Positions 41,134-50,015 of a stretch of 64,000 nucleotides of DNA are shown in pieces; positions within the stretch are counted from its first letter, which is position 1; the number at the start of each line of letters is the position of its first letter. Source of the DNA: UBA10347 sp905182135 (lineage in GTDB: Bacteria > Actinomycetota > Acidimicrobiia > Acidimicrobiales > UBA10347). Under the pieces are notes generated by a model. The model saw nothing but the letters and a program-made list of their open reading frames with translations. It was not told the origin of the DNA and made no database searches. A program made the translations under genes and the position numbers. The stretch lies in NCBI GenBank assembly GCA_963925805.1, contig CAWUSE010000016.1, positions 6,824 through 70,823 on the forward strand, given 5' to 3'.

Positions 41134-43419
41134 TTAAACCGCTGCTGCAGACATGGCCCGCCAGACCCGTTGGGGCGTGAGGGGCAGATCGATGTGCCGG
41201 ATACCAAGCGGCGCAAGGGCATCAATGACTGCGTTCTGGATGGCTGGCACCGAACCAATGCACCCCGACTCGCCGATCCCCTTCGCCCCGAGGGGGTTGT
41301 TCGGCGTCGGGTGCTCAGTCATATGGGCTTCGAGGTTCGGGACCTCAGTGGCCGACGGCATCGTGTAAGACAGCAGATCCCCAGTAAGCGGATTGCCGTT
41401 GTCGTCATAGACAAACTCTTCATACAGCGCTTGACCAATGCCTTGGACCACTCCGCCGTGCACCTGGCCCAAGACAATCATCGGGTTGATCATCGTGCCC
41501 GCATCGTCGACCGTGACCATACGCAGCAGCGTTACCGCTCCTGTCTCCCGGTCGACCTCAACCACGGCGGCGTGAGCACCATAGGGCACCGAGTGATTGT
41601 CTGGTTCGAAGTCCGCTTCACATTTAAGCGCGAATGGGTCGCCCGCAGCAGTTTCTTCTGCCGCAATGTCCGCCCACCCAAACGTTGTCGCTCCAGGAGC
41701 CCCGGTGACATGGAAGGAACCAGTCTCCAGGTCGAGCACAACATCATCAACAGCCGCCTCAAGCATCTCAGCCGCCCGGGCCCTTGCCTGCTCAACCAAT
41801 ATTTCTGTGGCCACAGCGACGGCCGAGCCAGCTTTTTGCGCTGACCGGCTTCCACCGGTAAGGCCACCTCGAGGAACCACATCGGTGTCTCCGTGGAACA
41901 CGCTGATCGATTCGACGGGCGCTCCAGTGCGCTCCGACACCAGCTGGATCCATGTGGTGTAGTGACCCTGCCCGTAGGGCGACGAACCTGTGTGCACCAC
42001 AAAGGTTCCATCAGGATTTAGATGTAGGGCACCGTATTCAGTGCCAGGAACTCCAGCGGTGCGATCCACGAAGGCGGCGATACCGACGCCAAGCATCCTC
42101 ACCTGGTCGGTTGAACGGCGCTCGGACTGCTCGCGGCGGATCGCGTCAATGTCTAACTCGTCCAACAGTTTCTGCAAGCACCCTGGATAATCGCCCGAGT
42201 CATAAATGACCCCACCAGCGCTGGTCATCGGGAGTTGTTCCGCCGCGATCATGTTCTTAACCCGGACCGCCAGCGGGTCCATAGCGACCTCGGCGGCGAA
42301 CAAATCGATTGCCCGGTTCAGCAGCGCTCCTGACTCGGGGCGGCCTGCGCCTCGATACGCAACTATCGGGGTCGTGTTCGTCGCCACCGCATCGAGTGTC
42401 CAGTGGATGTGCTCGATGTTAAACGGTCCAGGCAGCATGCGCGTTGCGTTTCGTGCCTGAGCCAGGCCTGCAACTGGATACGCACCAACGTCGGTCCGAA
42501 CATGAACCTGCAACGCCCGCAGAGTGCCGTCCCGGTCACCGGCAATGGTCAAATCATGCAGCTGAGCCCGGCTGTGGCCCAAGCCGACCATGTCGTTGCT
42601 TCGTGGTGGCGTCCAGCGCACCGGCCGATCAACGAGTTTTGCCAGGTGACCGAGCACCAAGTCTTCGGGATAGACCCTGGCCTTGGCGCCGAAACTACCG
42701 CCGACATCGCTGGTCGTCACCCGCACCTCGTCAGCCTCGAGACCATAGAACGCAGCGAGAGCGTTCCGCATTGGATGTACGCCCTGACATGAAGCGTGTT
42801 GGTGGAGTCGTCCGTCGACCCAGCGGGCAGCGGCGACCCGACCTTCAATCGGTGCAGGATGGACTCTGTTGTTGTTGATACGAGCCTGCACCACGACCTC
42901 GAATGCGGAGAAGTCAATCGGCTCTGAATCTGGTCTTTCCTCGAAAACGAGCACATTGCTATCAGAGCCATCGAAGATCGGTGGCGCTTCGTGGGCCGTC
43001 GTCAAATCAACAACAGGTGGGAGCGGGTCGTAGTCGATAACAACCAATTCTGCGGCGTCGGCGGCGGCGGCCTCGGTCTCCGCCACGATCGCCACCACGG
43101 CCTCGCCCACGAAACGGACCCGATCACGAGCTAACGCGCGCATGGCGGAGAACGCTGGGTGCGGCGCGGCAAGTCCTGGCACATAGGTGGGTCGACCAGC
43201 CGCTGCTAAATCGGCTCCCGTGACGACAGCAAGAACCCCCGGTGCCGCCGCTGCATCTGCGGTGTCGATGCTCACAATCTCGGCGTGCGCTATCGACGAG
43301 GTCACGAAATGAGCCACCACCGCATCGGGCGAAGCGTCACCAACAAATGTTGTTTCGCCACGTAGTAGATGGACGTCTTCGACCCGCACCAGCGAATCAC
43401 CCGTTCGAGATAACACCAT
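41134..43419 (-). CDS. Molybdenum hydroxylase large subunit (xanthine dehydrogenase/CoxL family, form II-like)
   Basis: A 761-residue molybdopterin-binding subunit from ATG 43419. It begins DSLVRVEDVHLLRGETTFVGD; the loop near the molybdenum reads VAYRGAGRPES, the form II (AYRGAGR) version and not the AYRCSFR of true CO dehydrogenase. GGSFGAK and the C-terminal KGIGESGCIGSVPAIQNAV with the base-catalyst glutamate are present. Family members hydroxylate aldehydes, purines or N-heterocycles. The FAD and 2Fe-2S subunits normally encoded beside it are absent from this neighbourhood. Confidence 0.93.
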   Translation of the reverse strand: MVLSRTGDSLVRVEDVHLLRGETTFVGDASPDAVVAHFVTSSIAHAEIVSIDTADAAAAPGVLAVVTGADLAAAGRPTYVPGLAAPHPAFSAMRALARDRVRFVGEAVVAIVAETEAAAADAAELVVIDYDPLPPVVDLTTAHEAPPIFDGSDSNVLVFEERPDSEPIDFSAFEVVVQARINNNRVHPAPIEGRVAAARWVDGRLHQHASCQGVHPMRNALAAFYGLEADEVRVTTSDVGGSFGAKARVYPEDLVLGHLAKLVDRPVRWTPPRSNDMVGLGHSRAQLHDLTIAGDRDGTLRALQVHVRTDVGAYPVAGLAQARNATRMLPGPFNIEHIHWTLDAVATNTTPIVAYRGAGRPESGALLNRAIDLFAAEVAMDPLAVRVKNMIAAEQLPMTSAGGVIYDSGDYPGCLQKLLDELDIDAIRREQSERRSTDQVRMLGVGIAAFVDRTAGVPGTEYGALHLNPDGTFVVHTGSSPYGQGHYTTWIQLVSERTGAPVESISVFHGDTDVVPRGGLTGGSRSAQKAGSAVAVATEILVEQARARAAEMLEAAVDDVVLDLETGSFHVTGAPGATTFGWADIAAEETAAGDPFALKCEADFEPDNHSVPYGAHAAVVEVDRETGAVTLLRMVTVDDAGTMINPMIVLGQVHGGVVQGIGQALYEEFVYDDNGNPLTGDLLSYTMPSATEVPNLEAHMTEHPTPNNPLGAKGIGESGCIGSVPAIQNAVIDALAPLGIRHIDLPLTPQRVWRAMSAAAV

Positions 43420-43506
43420 CTCGCCAAAGGTACACGGCAGCGAGCACCAGCTTGGCACCCGGCCCTTCGTGGATATCAAGACGTGCCGCTGTGGAAGACT
43501 CGAGCC

Positions 43507-44457
43507 ATGACGTCGGATCTCGATACCGAAAGCAACAACACGACTGATAGCCCACCCAAGATCCAAGTGCGACCCCTCTCGGTTCACATCGGGGCGGAGA
43601 TCGACGGCGTCGATCTACGCCAGCCTCTCGACTCAGCGGTGATAGCCCAAATCTGGGCTGCTCTTCTGAAATGGAAGGTTGTCTTCTTCCGCGACCAAAA
43701 ACTCGACCACCAGGCGCATGTGGCCATGGCCCGCCAGTTCGGCGTCCCAACTCCGGGCCATGTGGTTTTCGGGGGCCATGCCGAGTACCCCGAGATCTAT
43801 TCTATTGCCAAACATCGTGTCGCCAACAGCAGCCTGGCGCCTCCGTTGATGCGTCCGTGGACAGGCTGGCACACCGACATCACCGCGGCAATCAACCCGC
43901 CCGGACAGTCAATCCTGCGGGGTGACATCGTGCCGCCTTACGGTGGCGACACTCAGTGGGTCAACCTGGCCGCCGCCTACCAGGCTCTGTCCCCGACCCT
44001 CCGGGACTTTGTCGACGGACTACGAGGTGTGCACAGTTACAGCATCCCCACAGGTGGCGAGAGGTCAGCCGCTCTCGAGGAAACTCTCGAAGATCGCTCA
44101 CTCGTCAGCGAGCACCCACTTGTCAGGGTCCATCCCGAAACCGGTGAACGGGTGCTGTACACCAGCCCGGCCTTCTTGAAGTCAATCGTGGGCCTCTCTC
44201 CTAGAGAGAGCCAGTTGGTGTTGGAGTTGCTTTGGGAGCATTCCGTGCGCACAGACTTTTCCGTCAGGTTCCAGTGGGAGCCCGGGTCTGTTGCCTTCTG
44301 GGACAACCGGTCAACCGCCCATCTAGCTCCTCGAGATATCTTCGCTACTGACTTCGATCGCCAGTTCTGGCGCGTCACGTTAATGGGCGACGTGCCAGTC
44401 GGCGTCGACGGCCGGTCATCGACTACCCAACAAGGCGACCCAATCGCACCGGCCTAG
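43507..44457 (+). CDS. TauD/TfdA family Fe(II)/2-oxoglutarate dioxygenase
   Basis: A 316-residue dioxygenase from ATG 43507. VRPLSVHIGAEIDGVDLRQPL and WKVVFFRDQKLD are family signatures. Iron ligands: TGWHTDITA (HxD) near 120 and NRSTAHLAPRDI near 270; the 2-oxoglutarate arginine is in FWRVTLMG. The leader is rich in Asp, Thr and Asn. It is divergent from the molybdenum hydroxylase gene across 87 bp, so they may be co-regulated. Confidence 0.93.
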   Translation: MTSDLDTESNNTTDSPPKIQVRPLSVHIGAEIDGVDLRQPLDSAVIAQIWAALLKWKVVFFRDQKLDHQAHVAMARQFGVPTPGHVVFGGHAEYPEIYSIAKHRVANSSLAPPLMRPWTGWHTDITAAINPPGQSILRGDIVPPYGGDTQWVNLAAAYQALSPTLRDFVDGLRGVHSYSIPTGGERSAALEETLEDRSLVSEHPLVRVHPETGERVLYTSPAFLKSIVGLSPRESQLVLELLWEHSVRTDFSVRFQWEPGSVAFWDNRSTAHLAPRDIFATDFDRQFWRVTLMGDVPVGVDGRSSTTQQGDPIAPA

Positions 44458-44461
44458 CCAA

Positions 44462-45643
44462 TCACTTCAGCCAGGTGTCATTATCGCTACCGACCGCCCT
44501 CGGCGCCTTTCGTGGTCCGAGGCTGTCACCATTCAATTGGAAGCCGATGCCGGGAACCTGGACCGGAGTTGCTTCGGAGCCCACCAGAATCTCATGGAGC
44601 AATCCGCGGGCCGCTGGCTGGCCCTCGTTAATCACCTCAGAGAGTTTGCGTACCCGGCTCGCTGGCACGGAGTGCGCGACGAGTTGATCTTCCCAGCTCG
44701 CAGCATTGTCGGCGGAGAAGGCCTCGATCATCAGGACTCGGAGAGCGTCCTGGTTCTCGCGACGCACCGTGGGGCTCAACCAGCGCTCGTCGGCCGCCCA
44801 CTCAGAATGTCCAAGCACTTCACACAAGCTATGGAACTGCCGCTCGGTGTTCGACGCGATCATGAGCTTCACCCCATCAGACGTGACGAAACAGCCCGAT
44901 GACGGCGACCGGCTTGCCGCCTCGTTGCCGAGCCTAGGCAGGTCGTTACCCGTGGTAGCCACCGACGACACATTCGAGGCCATCAGGTTCAGAGTGGTGT
45001 CGAGCATGGACACATCAACCACCTGCCCTTCGCCCGTACGTGCGCGTTCGGCAAGCCCCGCCATGACAGCGAACGCAGCGTTTAGCCCAGTGGCGTAGTC
45101 GACATATGGAGCGCCAACCTTGGTTGGACCCATCTCGTCGGTGCCGGTCGTCTCCATAATCCCTGACATGGCTTGAACCACATGGTCATACGCAGGGCGA
45201 CCGCCAATGGGGCCCTCATCGCCGTAGGCAGATATCGAGCAGTAAACGATCGTTGGATTTCGGGCCTGCACCGCGCCGATGCCGAGCCCAAGACGCTCGG
45301 CCACGCCGGGGCGGTAGTTCTGGATGAACACGTCAGCGTCGTCGACGAGCTCCAGAACTGATTCGAGCCCCATTGGTTCTTTCAGGTCAACTTCAAGGAA
45401 TTGCTTGTCGCTGTTCTGCACACAGAAAGACAGACCAAGCTGCTGCGGAACCAGCTCTTCAACTGGTCCGCCGGAACGAATCCACTCGCCGCCAGGCGGT
45501 TCCACCTTTATGACCTCAGCGCCCAGCAGTGCAAGCTGATAGGTGCAGTACGGGCCAGCCAGCACCTGGGTCAAGTCAATAATACGGAGACCATCGAGTG
45601 GTATAGGCCGAGCCACAAAGAGCACACTTTCGTTCGAAGGCAA
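44462..45643 (-). CDS. CaiB/BaiF family CoA transferase
   Basis: A 393-residue family III CoA transferase. LDGLRIIDLTQVLAGPYC and AEVIKVEPPGGEW are the N-terminal CoA-site segments and RPAYDHVVQAMSGIM carries the catalytic aspartate. It ends 4 bp from the convergent TauD stop. The substrate acid cannot be inferred. Confidence 0.93.
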   Translation of the reverse strand: MPSNESVLFVARPIPLDGLRIIDLTQVLAGPYCTYQLALLGAEVIKVEPPGGEWIRSGGPVEELVPQQLGLSFCVQNSDKQFLEVDLKEPMGLESVLELVDDADVFIQNYRPGVAERLGLGIGAVQARNPTIVYCSISAYGDEGPIGGRPAYDHVVQAMSGIMETTGTDEMGPTKVGAPYVDYATGLNAAFAVMAGLAERARTGEGQVVDVSMLDTTLNLMASNVSSVATTGNDLPRLGNEAASRSPSSGCFVTSDGVKLMIASNTERQFHSLCEVLGHSEWAADERWLSPTVRRENQDALRVLMIEAFSADNAASWEDQLVAHSVPASRVRKLSEVINEGQPAARGLLHEILVGSEATPVQVPGIGFQLNGDSLGPRKAPRAVGSDNDTWLK

Positions 45644-46214
45644 TCGGGAGTTCCGCCATTATTACCTGTGCTGGTCGCCATTACCTGTGGTGGTCGCCGC
45701 CCAACCGTCCATGCACCCGCTTGCCTGGCTCTGGCTTATACAAAGAACTTACGTCATCCAATGGCGACGGGTCAGGGGTGCTTTAACGTGCCGAGAGGCC
45801 GGGATAAGCCCCGTGGATAATTCATCGATGACGCGGCGTCGTTCGAGCCGAGTGCGACGATGCTCATGGTCGGAGGCAGCCTGAGCCGGCAAGGCAGCGA
45901 CTCTACGTAGCCAATCAAGTTAAATCGCTGAAATTTCGGCGCTCTCAGACCATTCGAATCCTGATTATTTTCCACGCTGTACTAGCCACAGATCGACGGC
46001 TACTGCCCCTGTGTTCGTACGTCATAGGTCCCCGTCCAACCACGCGCACCCCTATTCAAGGGGCACCGAACAACCAAGCGCTCGACAAAGCTCTTTTCTC
46101 GCCTCGGTTCTTGCCCGAGGCGGCCGGACGCAATCCAACCACCACGGTATTCGGACGTCGGCTACGCCTAGTCGACTTTGGCAAAATCACAACGCCGTGC
46201 CTACCGTCATAGCC
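45644..46214. other. Gene-free stretch of about 570 bp
   Basis: I see no supported gene on either strand. It contains the 19-bp tandem duplication listed next. A longer frame upstream of the PhyH start (46011-46214) has atypical composition and lacks a ribosome site, so I regard it as non-coding. Confidence 0.45.
45661..45698. repeat. Tandem duplication, 19 bp x 2
   Basis: ATTACCTGTGCTGGTCGCC is followed by a copy with one change (C to G at position 11). Confidence 0.94.
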
Positions 46215-47126
46215 ATGGCTGACATCGAACGCCGCTTTGTAAGCAGAAGACGCGCCGACCCAACAGGGCCCGGGCGCGACCTGCGGTACATCCCGAGCGA
46301 GGCTCGCGACGGCAAAATTCTGACCGCTGGTGACATCACTCGTTACAACCTGCAAGGTTTCTTGGAGCCCCGGCAGGTGCTGCCCTCAGACGAGGCAGCC
46401 GAACTACGGAACTACTTTGACGATTTGTTGCAGCAGGTGCTCGACGCCGACGACAACCGCAACTCGTACTCGATCAACACGTACCACGTAGTGTGCGAAC
46501 GGCTGCACGACATAGTTACAGATGACCGCATTACTAGAATGGCTGCTGACCTATTGGGCGAAGAAATCGTCTGTTGGGGAAGCCATCTATTCGCCAAGCT
46601 TCCGAACGACGGCAAGGAAGTCCCCTTTCATCAAGATGCCGTCTACTGGCCAATGACACCAAGCCGCTCGGTCAGTGTGTGGCTAGCTATCGACGATGTT
46701 GACGACGAGAATGCAGCAATGCGATTCGTACCAGGCAGTCATCTCGACGGAGCGCTGAAACATCACGTCCGTGAGCTTGACGGCAGCCGGATACTCGGAC
46801 AAGAAGCTGATTCTCAAGAGATAGAAGGCCGACCACAGTACCTAAATGCCATGCCGGCCGGCTACGCCTCGCTTCACAGCGACATGTTGCTTCATGGTTC
46901 CGCCGCCAATTCATCGATCCGCCGCCGGGCTGGACTGACGCTTCGTTATGTCAGCGCGGATGTACGACTCGTCGAGGGTTACGACTACTGGCGAAAGTCC
47001 GCGGTGCATGTGCACAGCGGTGACCCGTCCGGCTTCTGGTACGACCGCCGCCGACCGGATGGTGAACATCCCGAAAAGATGGCGAAGCTCTGGGGCGAGT
47101 TCGACGGCCAACCAATGGACGACTAA
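46215..47126 (+). CDS. Phytanoyl-CoA dioxygenase (PhyH) family protein
   Basis: A 303-residue Fe(II)/2-oxoglutarate oxygenase from ATG 46215. LTAGDITRYNLQGFLEPRQVL at the start, the HxD ligand pair in VPFHQDAVYWPM near 139, AMRFVPGSHLDGAL, and the distal histidine in MLLHGSAANSS with the arginine in RAGLTLRYV near 255 fit the family. It would hydroxylate an acyl-CoA or small secondary metabolite. It precedes the LLM gene by 62 bp on the same strand. Confidence 0.92.
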   Translation: MADIERRFVSRRRADPTGPGRDLRYIPSEARDGKILTAGDITRYNLQGFLEPRQVLPSDEAAELRNYFDDLLQQVLDADDNRNSYSINTYHVVCERLHDIVTDDRITRMAADLLGEEIVCWGSHLFAKLPNDGKEVPFHQDAVYWPMTPSRSVSVWLAIDDVDDENAAMRFVPGSHLDGALKHHVRELDGSRILGQEADSQEIEGRPQYLNAMPAGYASLHSDMLLHGSAANSSIRRRAGLTLRYVSADVRLVEGYDYWRKSAVHVHSGDPSGFWYDRRRPDGEHPEKMAKLWGEFDGQPMDD

Positions 47127-47188
47127 AACCCGCACCTCGAACAGCTCGAGCAATTTCCGGGGGACGTATTTGCGGTACGTTCCATCTT

Positions 47189-48220
47189 GTGCGCTTTGAG
47201 ACCTTCCATCTGATGTCCACACCTGAGATGGAAGCTGGTGTCGACGTCTACCGCCACACGATGGATCAGATCCGGTTAGCAGACGCCGCCGGGTTCGACA
47301 CCGCCTGGTTCGCAGAGCACCATTTCTCGAACTATGGGTTCTGTCCCAACCCATTCCTGCCGATTGTCAAGGCCGCTGCAATCACGGAACGAATTCGTTT
47401 CGGGCAAGCGGTCTCGGTGTTGCCCATTTGGCACCCGGTGCGACTCGTCGAGGACATCAACGTCACCGACATCCTGTGCGATGGTCGGCTTAACGTGGGT
47501 TTCGGGCGCGGCTATCAACCGACCGAGTTTGAGGCGTTCGGCACTCAACTGTCAGAAAGTCAGGCGCGGTTCGACGAGGCCCTGCGACTCATGATGACCG
47601 CCTGGACCGAAGAAGACTTCACTTTCGAGGGTGAGTTCTGGAATGTCCCGACGCCGTTAACGATTTTGCCTAAACCAGTCCAAGCGCCTCATCCGCCGCT
47701 GTTCATCGCCGCTTCGAGCCCCACCACCTATGTCCGTGCGGCGAACGAAGATTTCGGGGTGCTGTCTTCGGGGGCGGGCCTCACCCTCGACGGTGTGCGC
47801 GACGCCTACACGAACTACGCCAATACGCTCGACGAACTGGGCAAGTCGCGTGAGGATCACGAGTTCCATTCACTGCGTTTCGTTCATGTGGCCGAAACCG
47901 ACGAGGCCGCAGCACAGCATGCGGAAACATCGCGTTGGAATGGTCGAGTAGCCGCAGCGCTGCACCGCGGTTGCGACAGCATTACAAACGGTTGGGCCAA
48001 CGATGTGCACTCCCCGAACGAGCCCAATGATGAAGAGTGGAACAAACGCCTAGTCTTCGGCTCACCCGAGACAGTCATCGAGCTTCTAAAGGGCCTCGAA
48101 GTAGCGGGTATCAGCCACGTCGTCTGCCATTTCGATTTCGCCAGCATGAAGCAGACTGACATCGTCCGCTCGATGGAGTTGTTCGCTGAGCGGGTGATGC
48201 CTGGCTTCGATCAAACATGA
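47189..48220 (+). CDS. LLM-class flavin-dependent oxidoreductase
   Basis: A 343-residue luciferase-like monooxygenase starting at GTG 47189. MRFETFHLMSTPEMEAG, AAGFDTAWFAEHHFSNYG, VLPIWHPVRLVEDINVTD and GRLNVGFGRGYQPTEFEAFG are the family segments in order. It is the fourth LLM enzyme of the window and follows the PhyH gene. Function beyond flavin-dependent oxidation is not predictable. Confidence 0.92.
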   Translation: MRFETFHLMSTPEMEAGVDVYRHTMDQIRLADAAGFDTAWFAEHHFSNYGFCPNPFLPIVKAAAITERIRFGQAVSVLPIWHPVRLVEDINVTDILCDGRLNVGFGRGYQPTEFEAFGTQLSESQARFDEALRLMMTAWTEEDFTFEGEFWNVPTPLTILPKPVQAPHPPLFIAASSPTTYVRAANEDFGVLSSGAGLTLDGVRDAYTNYANTLDELGKSREDHEFHSLRFVHVAETDEAAAQHAETSRWNGRVAAALHRGCDSITNGWANDVHSPNEPNDEEWNKRLVFGSPETVIELLKGLEVAGISHVVCHFDFASMKQTDIVRSMELFAERVMPGFDQT

Positions 48221-48497
48221 CGGCCGATGTGGCTGATGCCCGGCGCTAACCAATTCGGTCGACAACAGCCAGGATGCGATACATGTCGCGGAGCACTGGC
48301 CTCTCGATGAGTTTGCCGTCGACAACGACGAGGCCTGTGTCGGCTTGCTCAACCGTAGATATGACGCTCGTGTAGCGCGAAGCTGCTGTCGTCGATCAAG
48401 GCAAAATAGTCGCCACGCCACAATAACGGTGTCTGCACAGCACAGAAAGGCCTGCTTTCTGCAACGCTAGAAAGGACAGGCACGACCCAATCTGGGA
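48221..48497 (-). pseudogene. Short remnant of an unidentified gene
   Basis: On the minus strand, WRGDYFALIDDSSFALHERH near 48420 and, in another frame, EQADTGLVVVDGKLIERPVL then RDMYRILAVVDRIG ending in TAG near 48250 read like consecutive parts of one protein tail. The last piece vaguely resembles the C-terminus of HpcH/HpaI or citrate-lyase-beta-like aldolases (DGKLI-RPV), but I am not confident of the family. Confidence 0.4.
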
Positions 48498-48878
48498 TCA
48501 GTCCAATAGCTCGTCGGCCAGCAGCCCGAGTTGTGTCCGCAGCTTCTTCGTCAGGCTCTTCACAACCAAGAGGTAGGACTCCTCGAGGAGATCCTCGACA
48601 GGTACGAGTTGATCATCAGATGCAAGATCAATGGTGATCCAGTGCCTTTTATTCATGTGGTAGCCCGCCGTAACGGCGGCGAACTGTGAGCGCAACGCGA
48701 CCCCATCGTCTGGGTCTACCTTGACGGTTACTGAATGCTGACGTGTTGGCACCAGCGCAAACATTTTGCCGCCGATCTTGAACACCGCGGCCTGCGGCCC
48801 AAACGGGAACTCTTCAACCACTGCCGGCAACGATCGCGCCCATTTCGCCACCTGGGCCCGGTCCACACGCTTCGCCAT
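48498..48878 (-). CDS. MmcQ/YjbR family DNA-binding-fold protein
   Basis: A protein of about 126 residues from ATG 48878 (the frame opens at ATG 48935, 19 residues earlier, which is possible). VAKWARSLPAVVEEFPFG, FKIGGKMFALV, VTVKVDPDDGVALR and the conserved YHMNKRHWITIDL fit the YjbR family, whose fold is shared with CyaY-like and some DNA-binding proteins. Cellular role unknown. Confidence 0.85.
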   Translation of the reverse strand: MAKRVDRAQVAKWARSLPAVVEEFPFGPQAAVFKIGGKMFALVPTRQHSVTVKVDPDDGVALRSQFAAVTAGYHMNKRHWITIDLASDDQLVPVEDLLEESYLLVVKSLTKKLRTQLGLLADELLD

Positions 48879-48935
48879 CGCACCATCATCGTCCGTCGAC
48901 AATGGCACGTCCAACGCAAGCAGATCCGGTTCCAT

Positions 48936-49326
48936 CCCTTGGCTCAGGCCGTAAAGGTCAGAGTCGCGACGTCGAGCGCTAACTCTGGCTGCGACACCGA
49001 GACCAATGCTTCTTGATCCTGCACCAGGTTCTGACCTGTTAGCCGGCCCCGCTTGATTCGTGGACGCGACACCAGCAATGTGGCCGCCAATCCCTCAATC
49101 ATTGTCATCGGCGGCGGATTCGCCTTGGGCGATACCGACACCAAGCGTCTCGATTCGGCCAAGTAACGCCATCAAGAGTTGTCGTTGTGTGCAGCCACTC
49201 ACTACAGAAAGGGTTCATAATCGCACCTTGTACTCAAACCGAGTCTCCTCGGCACCCTGCAGCCCTTTTTGCCAATGTCTGAGCGACGGCTAAATTCATT
49301 CGCTTCACCCTTATTGAGGAGCGAGC
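48936..49326 (-). pseudogene. Possible remnant of an unidentified gene
   Basis: About 390 bp without an intact gene. On the minus strand, ALLGRIETLGVGIAQGESAA (frame 1) is followed after a shift by LAATLLVSRPRIKRGRLTGQ and NLVQDQEALVSVSQPELALD ending FTA-stop at 48944. The pieces look like adjacent parts of one protein, but I do not recognise it. Low confidence. Confidence 0.35.
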
Positions 49327-49629
49327 ATGAGCTATACGTCATTTTCGATTGGCACCCCTGGGAGAGCTTGGGATGGTATCGAGGTCGGATCGGCCGACTG
49401 GCAAACACTTTTCACCCAGCAAATGGCGATTCTTGAAGCAGCTGGGGCGGACACGACAGTCAGCGGATTTGCAGCTTCGATCGGCAAATGGATAAACGTG
49501 AATACCTATCCTGATGTCGAGGCCAGCACGCGAGTGATCGCACAGTTACTTTCAGCACAGTTGTTTGAGGTTGAAAGTTCCGGCCCATTCGTTGGAGCAG
49601 AAGACATGATGGCACTAATGGCTTCATAA
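49327..49629 (+). CDS. Hypothetical protein, 100 residues
   Basis: A small acidic, soluble protein (SYTSFSIGTPGRAWDGIEVG at the start, VNTYPDVEASTRVIAQLLSA in the middle). It has a clear GAGGAG ribosome site 6-7 nt before ATG 49327, which argues that it is real. The pattern of a central helix between short strands resembles small dimeric alpha-beta barrel proteins, but I do not recognise a family. Confidence 0.6.
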   Translation: MSYTSFSIGTPGRAWDGIEVGSADWQTLFTQQMAILEAAGADTTVSGFAASIGKWINVNTYPDVEASTRVIAQLLSAQLFEVESSGPFVGAEDMMALMAS

Positions 49630-50015
49630 ATGCTGGCGCCCTGCAGCCTAGATTCACGATCCTGGCAGCTTTGCCAACGCTGTGAACAAGCGCGTAACGC
49701 CATCGACCGTGACCTCGTGCCTCTCCCCCGAGTCAGTGCCCAGCTGAACAAGCGCTAAAGGAATCAGGCCACCGAGCCTGTCGTTTTTCGACTAGCTGGT
49801 TTCGCTGTAGTCCTCCACGCCGTGCCGGCGCACCGGCACGGCGTATCGCACGCCGGTGTATACCTTCGCCGGCAACAACAGTCTTTACATAGCGTTGGCG
49901 CACGGCCCTGGCACAGACCGTGCTCGTTGGTAGCGGCGTCATTCAGCAAGGCTTCATTGCGGGTTCTTCGGGTGACCGACTTCCTACAGATTGAGGTGCG
50001 CTAAGTTCTAGGCCG
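49630..50015. other. Spacer of about 385 bp with a strong hairpin and possible debris
   Basis: No supported gene. On the minus strand LGGLIPLALVQLGTDSGERH followed by EVTVDGVTRLFTALAKLPGS and a stop (near 49780-49665) resembles a protein C-terminus of unknown family, perhaps gene debris. The hairpin at 49817-49844 is listed separately. Confidence 0.35.
49817..49844. repeat. Perfect 12-bp hairpin, 4-nt loop
   Basis: ACGCCGTGCCGG and its exact complement enclose CGCA. No T tract follows on either strand, so it is not a standard terminator. It could be a repetitive palindrome or an RNA structure. Confidence 0.75.

Noticed and set aside
46011..46214. N-terminal extension of the PhyH frame
   Set aside because: The added 68 residues are atypical in composition and the internal ATG 46215 matches the family start.
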